From Planctomycetota bacterium (GTDB lineage Bacteria; Planctomycetota; Phycisphaerae; WQYP01), in contig JAKAEZ010000007.1 in assembly GCA_021819825.1 (NCBI GenBank), positions 1-64,000 on the forward strand: a stretch of DNA of 64,000 nucleotides. The letters are read 5' to 3'. The position numbers and the translations under genes were made by a program. The number at the start of each line of letters is the position of its first letter. Position 1 is the stretch's first letter. The notes beneath the pieces were generated by a model that was given only the letters and a program-made list of their open reading frames with translations, was not told where the DNA came from and ran no database searches. Below are positions 8,813 through 16,240 of the stretch, one piece after another.

Positions 8813-9121
8813 GTGGAGACATTTGCAATACCGGTGGATTCGCAAAAGATTGCAGCCTACTGTCGGCACTGGAAGATTCGTAAGCTTTCTGTTTTCGGAT
8901 CGATATTACGCAATGACTTCTCGCCGACCAGCGATGTGGATTTGTTATTGGAGTTTGACCATGGCGGAGCCATGACGTTTGACAACCTCCCTGAGATGAT
9001 GGACGAGGCGTCTGCGGTTTTCGCGGGTCGTACAGTTGATCTTGTGGAGAACCGGTTTATTACCAATCCCTATCGCCGACAGGAAATTTTAAGGACACAA
9101 AGGGTTGTCTATGAGTCCTGA
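8813..9121 (+). CDS. mntA: MntA-type minimal nucleotidyltransferase antitoxin
   Basis: This 102-residue protein, read from a GTG at 8813 (GAGGTG 5-6 nt upstream), has the MNT signature GS-x10-D-x-D (G29, S30, D41, D43) in VFGSILRNDF...SDVDLL. Upstream in-frame starts at 8792 and 8801 lie close to the MITE end and have no ribosome site. The stop overlaps the start of the HEPN gene. In HepT/MntA pairs the MNT protein adds AMP to a tyrosine in the toxin's active motif and thereby inactivates it. The partner here has that tyrosine. Confidence 0.85.
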   Translation: METFAIPVDSQKIAAYCRHWKIRKLSVFGSILRNDFSPTSDVDLLLEFDHGGAMTFDNLPEMMDEASAVFAGRTVDLVENRFITNPYRRQEILRTQRVVYES

Positions 9122-9452
9122 CGTTTATGATCGCGCTCGACTCGAAGACATGCGGCGCGCAGTCACGCAACTGATTCGTAACGCCGTGGGACGGGAAAGA
9201 GCGGCTCTGGAAGATGATGAGGTATTCCGCGCCGCAGTTGAGCGCTGGATTGAAACGATCGGCGAAGCCGCGCGAGCGGTGTCGCCGCAGTTCCAAAAGG
9301 CCCACCCTGAAATTGAGTGGCGAAAAATTATTGCAACACGCCATATCCTCGCCCACGACTACGGAAGCGTGAATCCGGACGTCCTGTGGCAGGTCGCGTC
9401 GATTCACGCGCAGCGACTTTTGGACGCCATTGTCGTAATTCTTGACCAATAA
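9111..9452 (+). CDS. hepT: HepT-type HEPN ribonuclease toxin
   Basis: This is a 113-residue all-helical HEPN (DUF86-type) protein. The RX4HXY motif R77-HILA-H82-D-Y84 is intact: Arg and His form the RNase site, and the Tyr is the residue AMPylated by MntA in characterised pairs. The ATG at 9111 overlaps the end of mntA and has AGGG 7 nt upstream, so translation is coupled. Together they form a complete and probably functional toxin-antitoxin pair. Confidence 0.87.
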   Translation: MSPDVYDRARLEDMRRAVTQLIRNAVGRERAALEDDEVFRAAVERWIETIGEAARAVSPQFQKAHPEIEWRKIIATRHILAHDYGSVNPDVLWQVASIHAQRLLDAIVVILDQ

Positions 9453-9565
9453 GGGTTCGCGCGAACCAAGTGCCAAAAACGCATTCCCGATCAGGATGGT
9501 TGAACGCCGGATTCTAAGCCCTTAATACAGCCCGCTACTGATCAGAGCAGTCGTGAACGGTTACG

Positions 9566-9952
9566 CTATTTCTTGGTATAAACGGGCCTGATCCCCGCCA
9601 GCATGGGATAATGTTTTGCGTTAAGTGTGCAGAGTTTCGCGTTCTCGCTTTGAGCGGTCGCCGCGATTATGGCGTCAGCCAGGCCAACGCCATGCGATTT
9701 CCCGAAATCCCGTTTCAGCAGACCGCCGGCCAGCGCGATGTGGGCAGTAACGGGTACCACCCGGAATAATGAAATCACGTTATCGAGTATTTCCTGCTCT
9801 GGCCCGTCTCTGACACCCACATACAACTCGGCGACGGTAATGGATGACAGGATAATATGATCGGCGTATTTCTTAATGAATTTCACCGCCTCCGCATAGC
9901 CGCGAAGATAATCAACCATCACATCCGTGTCGACAAGAATCCGTTGGGTCAC
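9566..9952 (-). CDS. vapC: VapC-type PIN ribonuclease toxin
   Basis: This 128-residue PIN domain protein carries the expected acidic residues: Asp in ILVDTDVMVDYL near the N-terminus, Glu in ITVAELYVG and Asp in GLADAIIAATA. The last position of the usual quartet reads LNAKHY, with Asn. The GTG start at 9952 lies 4 nt after the antitoxin stop, so the two genes form one leftward operon. PIN toxins are Mg2+-dependent RNases that cleave tRNA or rRNA. The target cannot be predicted. Confidence 0.85.
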   Translation of the reverse strand: MTQRILVDTDVMVDYLRGYAEAVKFIKKYADHIILSSITVAELYVGVRDGPEQEILDNVISLFRVVPVTAHIALAGGLLKRDFGKSHGVGLADAIIAATAQSENAKLCTLNAKHYPMLAGIRPVYTKK

Positions 9953-9956
9953 GGTT

Positions 9957-10190
9957 TTAACCCCGATCCCATTGGGAACGCAGGCGTGGAACGCTCGGTA
10001 ATTCCCTGCGTTTTGCCCACATCCCCGCAGCTTGATCCAACACCATGGCCTTTCGCTGTGCACTGAATTGCTCGATCAGGCGATCCACCGCCTCGCGCAT
10101 TAAATCACTTTGGTTCCGGCCCGTTGCCAGTGATAAAGCAGCCAAACCGTCGCGTTCCTGCGGTGTCAGATAGAGTTGCGTTCGCACCAT
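9957..10190 (-). CDS. vapB: Ribbon-helix-helix antitoxin (VapB-like)
   Basis: This 77-residue protein starts at MVRTQLYLTPQERD. An N-terminal beta-strand followed by helices (LAALSLATGRNQSDLMREAVDRLI) fits the CopG/Arc ribbon-helix-helix fold that binds operator DNA. The C-terminal tail would bind and block the toxin. The gene lies directly upstream of the PIN toxin. The inverted repeat at 10206-10224, just before the start, is the likely operator. Confidence 0.82.
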   Translation of the reverse strand: MVRTQLYLTPQERDGLAALSLATGRNQSDLMREAVDRLIEQFSAQRKAMVLDQAAGMWAKRRELPSVPRLRSQWDRG

Positions 10191-10205
10191 CGCGCGACCT
10201 CCAAA

Positions 10206-10224
10206 GTATACACCTATAGTATAC
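10206..10224 (-). promoter_or_regulatory. Operator upstream of vapBC
   Basis: GTATAC-N7-GTATAC lies 15-34 nt upstream of the antitoxin start. The intervening TATAGT/TATACT sequences could serve as the -10 hexamer, so a dimeric repressor bound here would shut off transcription. Autoregulation of this kind is typical of the family. Confidence 0.55.
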
Positions 10225-10268
10225 ATTACCTTGACCCGCTTAACAAGGCAGGTAATAAGATTGAATCG

Positions 10269-10653
10269 TCATCCGGTGCCGGTCCAAAGTGCATCGATTA
10301 GAATCGCCCAGCAATCCGGGCCGAAGGGAAGTGTTTCATGGCCGTTGTACAGAATAACGCCGCGCAGAAAGTTTTGCCCCGCGGCTTGGCGAAGCACCTC
10401 CATACCGCGCAAATCAGCTTTAGAACCCACCCGGATCAGTACGGGCAGCGGCAAGCGTGGCGGCATCATCAAGCGATAGATAACGCCGCCCCGTCTTTTC
10501 CGAAAGCATTTTCACAAGCGTACTTTTGCCGGCCTGCCGAGGCCCTTGGATATAAACGGCAGGCGTATCAAGCAGTGCGGTTTCGAAGAGCGGTGTAATG
10601 GATCGTTGAACCAACATATTGGAATAATAACCTTTTTTGTGGTTGAATATCAA
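10269..10653 (-). pseudogene. DUF4143 ATPase remnant with internal deletion
   Basis: The 5' part encodes an intact AAA N-terminus, MLVQRSITPLFETALLDTP then a Walker A (GPRQAGKST) and YLSLDD. In another frame the 3' part reads LRGMEVLRQAAGQNFLRGV and GHETLPFGPDCWAI, the typical end of DUF4143 ATPases. About 250-300 residues between them are missing, so the protein cannot work. The missing central part resembles what is found as a fragment at 6425-6640 on the opposite strand. The two pieces bracket the HipBST-MntA/HepT-VapBC cluster. Confidence 0.75.
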
Positions 10654-11038
10654 CCGCTTTGTGGTGGAATTTCAGCCATTGACGACACTACATAACGGAG
10701 AAGGCATGGATCGACCAAGAAATAGGCCCTGATATAGCTATTTATGCTTGATTTCTAATGATAGGATCACAAAAATTCACGGTGGATTGGAATTGGCAGA
10801 ACTGCCAACGAGCAGTTGTGGCGCGGATTTTTACCCCAAGCCGATACCTTGGAGCGCGAATGGATAACACGGCGAGATTACTGCCTGCCATGGGACGGCG
10901 TTTAGGTTAGGTAATTATGCCGCCCGCCGCAGTCCCCGAGACAACCGCTGTAAAACCCACAGCTATTCACTGAAGCCAACTGGGTTGCGGATATATCCCC
11001 GTTTCATTCACCAATCCTAATGTGTAGGCTGGACACAG
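10654..11038. other. Intergenic stretch
   Basis: No gene, repeat or convincing signal was found. The stretch separates the ATPase remnant from a leftward methyltransferase gene. Confidence 0.4.
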
Positions 11039-11728
11039 CTAACTGCTTTTTCGTGCGGACAAGGCGAGGGCTGCGGGAAAGTCAACGGTGTTGACCGTGA
11101 CGGAAGAAAAGCCAGCCTGAAGAACATACGTCCACATGTCGGCACCAAATTCTGTCTGAACGACGAAATCGTCGGTCGCGGTTTGGGGCGAGCCATGGAA
11201 GCTCTTCGGCAAACCGGCACGGCTGCGGGTAAGTCGTCCAATGATCGTTGGCACTGTGAAGCACACCCAGCCGCACGGGCGGAGCACCCGACGGCACTCC
11301 ATCAGGGCGTGTACCGGGTTTAGGACATGCTCCAAGGTGTCAGAATGTACGACCATATCAAACGTATTACTGGGATATGGCAGGGCGTGAATATCGACCG
11401 CTGGGTAAACGGCCAGCACGTGCCCAGGTAGCAGCCGCAGCGTCGGACTTAGGTGCCCCGCCTCGTTAATTTCCAATACTGTCAGGGTGCTAGGCTCGGG
11501 TTGCGTTACATAGGCCTGCAGCGTCAAATCCGTTCGCAGGACTCTGCGAATGGCGTCTGCCAATGCGATTGAACGAAGGTTTGATCCGCAATGGGAGCAT
11601 GATGTACCCTGCTGCCTGTCGACGTACGCTCTTTCGTTTGGGGCCAAGTGCCATTCGGCTGCCAGAGAATCCCACAGCACCGTTGTATGAGTAAATTTAT
11701 TGCCGCCGCAGACCGCGCACGTAATCAT
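11039..11728 (-). CDS. SAM-dependent methyltransferase with Zn-ribbon start
   Basis: This is a 229-residue class I methyltransferase of the methyltransferase-11 type. Residues 4-50 hold two Cys pairs (CAVC and CSHC), which would form a zinc ribbon. The SAM motif region (VLEINEAGHLSP) is somewhat degenerate, while DMVVHSDTLEHVLNP and the following VLRPCGWVCFTVP are typical. The layout is common among methyltransferases near glycan gene clusters, where they cap or modify sugars. It is transcribed away from the large fusion gene that follows. Substrate unknown. Confidence 0.8.
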   Translation of the reverse strand: MITCAVCGGNKFTHTTVLWDSLAAEWHLAPNERAYVDRQQGTSCSHCGSNLRSIALADAIRRVLRTDLTLQAYVTQPEPSTLTVLEINEAGHLSPTLRLLPGHVLAVYPAVDIHALPYPSNTFDMVVHSDTLEHVLNPVHALMECRRVLRPCGWVCFTVPTIIGRLTRSRAGLPKSFHGSPQTATDDFVVQTEFGADMWTYVLQAGFSSVTVNTVDFPAALALSARKSS

Positions 11729-12212
11729 GTCAATATTCGTCCCATGTTCAGCCCAACGCCGTTGATTAAGTCAACCGTCCAGCATACGTTTTACATTCAG
11801 AACATCCGCAATAATTCGACGAGGTGCCAACCGACAGCACGAATCTAAGGCGTAAGTCAGCCTTGGCATCAATTTGCAACTGGGGCGTTACAGGCATTCA
11901 CCACCGGACCAAACGCCGAGTAAAGGGAGGATTGTATCGGCTGGATTCGGGCACCGCAATTAAGGAAATATTCATGGAAATATTCAGGTCGACGATTCCG
12001 CCCGAGGGCCTCGCCAGCCCCTTGGCGATGGGTGCCGGCTGTTGGGCATCGGCTTTGACCGGGCTGGTGGTTGATGATAGCATTTTGCAAAGACGATGCT
12101 CTTGATGGGAACCGTATGGCTTAGTAATCATTAAGATCGCGCAGACGCCTCGGTGGCGTTACGTCTATATGCCGGGTGGCGGCCAGCGCCCGGGCACTCG
12201 CGGGAGTACTTC
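11729..12212. other. Divergent intergenic region
   Basis: The region separates the leftward methyltransferase from the rightward fusion gene and must contain both promoters, but no clear hexamer pair stands out. An open frame at 11824-12105 shows no domain. Confidence 0.4.
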
Positions 12213-15200
12213 ATGTCGGATGTTCCAGAGCTTCCATTCACAGGGGAGCGTTACGTTCCGGGAATCCATGGACAAATTGAGCTTGAGCACAGACACCGAT
12301 ATTACATGGCACGGCAACTTGCCGCGGGCAAGCGTGTGTTGGATATTGCATGCGGCGAGGGGTATGGGACGGACATTCTGGCTGCGACGGCGGCTTGCGT
12401 GGTCGGGGTAGACATTGACGCGCAGACGGTCGAGCACGCGCGCAAAAGGTATGTGCGTGAGAATCTTTCATTCGCTGTCGGGGCCTGTGAACAGATTCCG
12501 CTTCCGGATCGGTCAGTAGACCTGGTAGTGAGCTTTGAAACGCTCGAGCACACAGACCAGCACGAGCAAATGCTTTCAGAAATCACGCGCGTTTTGACAC
12601 TGGATGGGGTTCTTCTGGTTTCCACGCCTAACCGCGCGATATACCGCGCGGCGGGCGGTCTGCCCAATCCGTTCCACATGAAGGAGCTGGAGCTAACCGA
12701 GTTTACCGAGCTTCTCGGGCGCTACTTCGCAAACACACAACCCTTCGGACAACGCGTGGCTTACGGATCCCTGATTGCCCATCTGGAAGGCCGGCGCTCG
12801 CTGAACGAATTCTTGGCGGTAAATGGAGGTGCCATTTGGGGACCCGAGGGTCCCGAAAATTGGTGGCGCTATTTTCTAATGGCCGCAAGCAACGCCGTGC
12901 TCCCAGAGTTTCCTGTCGGCCTGGTTGGGTTTGCAGCCACAGAGGATTATGAAAATGGAGTAATCACGCGTCTATACAACTCGGAAGTGCACCTCCAATC
13001 ACAATTGACGGCCCGAGAACACGATCTCCAGGAGTTGGCGCGGTCCAATGGCGACATGCGGGCGGAACTGGGCGAGAAGGACCTGGCCATCGTCAAACTG
13101 CAAACCGAAATAAATCAACGCGACGAGACGATTGCTTCTTTCCAGGATCAGGCTTACAGGCGTGATGAATTGGTCAAAACTCTGCAGGAGCAACAGTGTC
13201 AATATTCCGCAGAACTGGAGCGGCTAACGGCGCTTTCGGCGTCAAAGGCAATTGATCTGGCGGATAAGGAACGTGATCTTGGAAAATTGGCGCAGTTACA
13301 CAGTGAATTGCGGAGGGAACTGGATCGGCAGAATTTGGCGATCGCAGACTTACGGGCCGAGGCTCAAAAACGCGATGAATTCGTTAGGCATTTGCAGGAG
13401 CAACAACGCCAATCTTCCGCCGACCTGGAGTACCTAAGGGCCGCCTCTTCGTGGAAGACGGCCGAACTGGAAGCCAAAACAGTCAGCATGGTTAGTTCGC
13501 TTTCCTGGCGGCTAACCCGCCCGGTCCGAGAAGTGCAGCGCTGGGTACGGAGGCTCATAAAGGGGTTAAAGATCCTCCGAAAACAGACCCGGCCCGTTCG
13601 CTATTTTTTGATGGCAAAAAAAATGCCCAAGGAGTATCGGGGGAGGAAGGCCCATATTTCCCAAGAGGTGCCGAAGAGGGAAGCCACACAATGGGGGGCT
13701 TCCACCGCCGCCTTTGCACCGTGCATCTCAGTGATAGTTCCGAATTATAACCACGCAAAATATCTGAGGGATCGACTGGATTCGATTTATCATCAGTCCT
13801 ATCCGAACATCGAAGTCATCCTGCTCGATGACGCGTCGGCTGATGGGAGTGTTGCAATTCTTAAGGAATATGCCGAGCGCTACAGGCAAAATACTCGGCT
13901 GATTTGCAATACCCATAACTCCGGTTCACCTTTCGCTCAATGGAAAAAAGGAATGGAAATGGCGCGGGGGGAACTAATATGGATTGCCGAATCGGATGAC
14001 AATTCCGAATCCGGATTCCTTTCAGAACTGGTGCCGATGTTTACAAATTCGGCTGTGACTTTGGCTTTCTGCAAAACACTATTCATTGACGACGGCGGAA
14101 AGGTAGTCTGGTCCACCGATGAATACTTGCACAACGTCGCCCCGGAGCTCTGGCAGAGATCGTTTGTCATGGGTGCCGCTACGCTTGTGCCGAGGGCATG
14201 GGTCGCGAAAAATATCATACCAAATGTCGGTTCCGCAATATTCCGAAAACCCCTTGACTTATCGAAGCTCTGTGCCCTGGGCTGGACTAATTTTAAAGTC
14301 TGTGGTGATTGGATATTCTACCTTAACATTTGTCGAGGTGGATTGGTTGGCTACTCGGAAAAGCCCATGAACCTTTATCGGCTGCACAGCGCCAACACCT
14401 CGGTAAATTTACACAAAGATGAGAGATTCTACCGTGAGCACGCGGATGTGCTGCGTTTCGCCCAGCAATACTACCATATCGCCCCGGACGATTGCCAACG
14501 CCACATGGACACAGTCGCGGCGCTTTGGAGATTAAACCGCCCGCAGGATCCGCTCGATTTTATTACTAACGAATATCGCGAACTCATGGTCCCGAAAAGC
14601 CACCGGCTCAATATCATGATCTGCGGCTTTGCGCTGACTTCCGGCGGAGGCGAGACATTCCCAACCGTACTGGCAAACGGGCTGCGTGATCTGGGTTGCA
14701 ACGTGACCTTTTGCAATTTTAACAGGGAGCCAACAATTCAGGCAGTCCGCAAACGCATCCGATCGGATATACCGGTGGTCGAAATCAGCGATCCTTCGCA
14801 GCTTCCGCAGTTGGTTGATGATATGAAGATTGATGTAATCCATACCCACCATGCGTGGGTGGATGTAGCGGTCGCCGACCTGCTGCAAACCAACAGCCGC
14901 TGCGCATTCATATGTACAACTCACGGAATGTACGACATGATGGACGGCCCCGAAATTTATCGCATTATTGCGCTGCTTGAGAAACGCGTTGACCGCTTCT
15001 GCTACGCGGCTGAAAAAAATCTGAAAAATTTTCCACCCCAGTTTCTCGTTGAGAAACGATTTACCAATATTCCAAATGCTGCGGAAATCCGCTCAATTTC
15101 GTCGGTATCGCGCGGCGACTTGGGAATTCCCGAGTCGGCATTTGTGGTATGTCTGATCAGCCGGGCAATTCCGGAGAAGGGGTGGCTTGAAGCCATCGCG

Positions 15201-15746
15201 GCCTGTACTGCGGCGAGGAACATCACCGGGAGGGACATTCACCTGCTGCTGGTCGGGAACGGACCCGAATCCGACCGTTTACTGGCCAAGGGAACGGAAA
15301 AACACGTTCACGTTCTTGGATTCCGCGATGACGTGCTTGAATTATTTAAACTTGCGGACACGGGACTTCTACCATCTCGCTTCGCCGGCGAGAGCTTTCC
15401 CCTGGTGCTCTTGGAATGCCTGGCCGCAGGTCGTCCAATGATCGCCACGGATATCGGCGAGATAAAGCGTATTATGTCAAGCTCCACCGGCCCGGCGGGC
15501 ATAATTCTCAGACTCGAGGGAGGCCAAATTCCGACTACCCAACTGGCGGAAAGCATTGGCAAGCTCGCGACAGATTCTGATTTATTGAGAGAATTGGGTT
15601 CTCGCACATCTGAACTCAGTGCTAAATTCAGCGTGCGAGCCGTAGCGAAAGGCTATCTTTCAGCCTATATCGCCTCATTCGTAGCACGGAATTCCGGTAA
15701 CACTCACGATATCCTGGATGACGAAATTCTGGCCGATTCTTTATGA
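12213..15746 (+). CDS. Methyltransferase-coiled coil-GT2-GT4 fusion
   Basis: This 1177-residue protein starts at ATG 12213, with GGGAG 6 nt upstream. Four parts are visible. First, a SAM methyltransferase (VLDIACGEGYGTDIL near residue 42, SFETLEH, VLLVSTPNR). Second, a long coiled coil rich in Glu, Arg and Gln (about 260-425) with two related QEQQ-containing segments. Third, a GT2 domain from about 504 (ISVIVPNYNHAKYL, LLDDASADGS, IAESDD). Fourth, a GT4 domain from about 797 to the end (FALTSGGGETF, VCLISRAIPEKGWLEA, FAGESFPLVLLECLAAGRP). Such proteins resemble O-antigen chain-length terminators that methylate and extend the chain end. The coiled coil may act as a molecular ruler (inference). 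Confidence 0.87.
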   Translation: MSDVPELPFTGERYVPGIHGQIELEHRHRYYMARQLAAGKRVLDIACGEGYGTDILAATAACVVGVDIDAQTVEHARKRYVRENLSFAVGACEQIPLPDRSVDLVVSFETLEHTDQHEQMLSEITRVLTLDGVLLVSTPNRAIYRAAGGLPNPFHMKELELTEFTELLGRYFANTQPFGQRVAYGSLIAHLEGRRSLNEFLAVNGGAIWGPEGPENWWRYFLMAASNAVLPEFPVGLVGFAATEDYENGVITRLYNSEVHLQSQLTAREHDLQELARSNGDMRAELGEKDLAIVKLQTEINQRDETIASFQDQAYRRDELVKTLQEQQCQYSAELERLTALSASKAIDLADKERDLGKLAQLHSELRRELDRQNLAIADLRAEAQKRDEFVRHLQEQQRQSSADLEYLRAASSWKTAELEAKTVSMVSSLSWRLTRPVREVQRWVRRLIKGLKILRKQTRPVRYFLMAKKMPKEYRGRKAHISQEVPKREATQWGASTAAFAPCISVIVPNYNHAKYLRDRLDSIYHQSYPNIEVILLDDASADGSVAILKEYAERYRQNTRLICNTHNSGSPFAQWKKGMEMARGELIWIAESDDNSESGFLSELVPMFTNSAVTLAFCKTLFIDDGGKVVWSTDEYLHNVAPELWQRSFVMGAATLVPRAWVAKNIIPNVGSAIFRKPLDLSKLCALGWTNFKVCGDWIFYLNICRGGLVGYSEKPMNLYRLHSANTSVNLHKDERFYREHADVLRFAQQYYHIAPDDCQRHMDTVAALWRLNRPQDPLDFITNEYRELMVPKSHRLNIMICGFALTSGGGETFPTVLANGLRDLGCNVTFCNFNREPTIQAVRKRIRSDIPVVEISDPSQLPQLVDDMKIDVIHTHHAWVDVAVADLLQTNSRCAFICTTHGMYDMMDGPEIYRIIALLEKRVDRFCYAAEKNLKNFPPQFLVEKRFTNIPNAAEIRSISSVSRGDLGIPESAFVVCLISRAIPEKGWLEAIAACTAARNITGRDIHLLLVGNGPESDRLLAKGTEKHVHVLGFRDDVLELFKLADTGLLPSRFAGESFPLVLLECLAAGRPMIATDIGEIKRIMSSSTGPAGIILRLEGGQIPTTQLAESIGKLATDSDLLRELGSRTSELSAKFSVRAVAKGYLSAYIASFVARNSGNTHDILDDEILADSL

Positions 15747-15833
15747 GGAAATCCAATGAGGAAACTCTTGCGATCTCTTTATTTCCTCATGATAAACCGC
15801 GTTAACTGTTAACATGGACCCGCAGGATGAAAT

Positions 15834-16058
15834 GTGTTCGTCGGCGTCATTGAGGACGTGCTGGGCGTGGCCATTACCCGGCGTTACCTGCCCGGGCGGC
15901 CATTCGATGTTCCAATCAGCATCTTGGACAACTCCCTGATCAGGCGGGAAATGGATTGGTCACCAAGGGTTTCATTGTGCGACGGAATCGCCCGCACCGC
16001 CGCGTGGCTGCGGCGGGAGTTGCAGGAATCTGGCGGCGGTCACAAACAGAACATCTGA
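15834..16058 (+). pseudogene. NAD-dependent epimerase C-terminal remnant
   Basis: The 74 codons VIEDVLGVAITRRYLPGR to WLRREL match the extreme C-terminus of UDP-glucose-4-epimerase-like short-chain dehydrogenases (PGRPFDVPIS, LDNSLIRREMDWSP, GIARTAAWL). There is no Rossmann domain or catalytic YxxxK upstream. The piece sits immediately after the glycan fusion gene and is the relic of a deleted nucleotide-sugar gene. Confidence 0.65.
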
Positions 16059-16240
16059 AGATAACTGCCGAGCATTTTCCGGCACGTTCGTGCCAGTGGT
16101 GCTGTCTGCGGCAATGAAACGCCTTTCACACCACTGTGCCCATAGGATCGCTAAGACGACTAGAACTACCGGATATAGACCCTACCTCAGCATCATCGTT
16201 GAAACAATGGAGGTTGGACACCGTCGCATTAAGCACCCAC

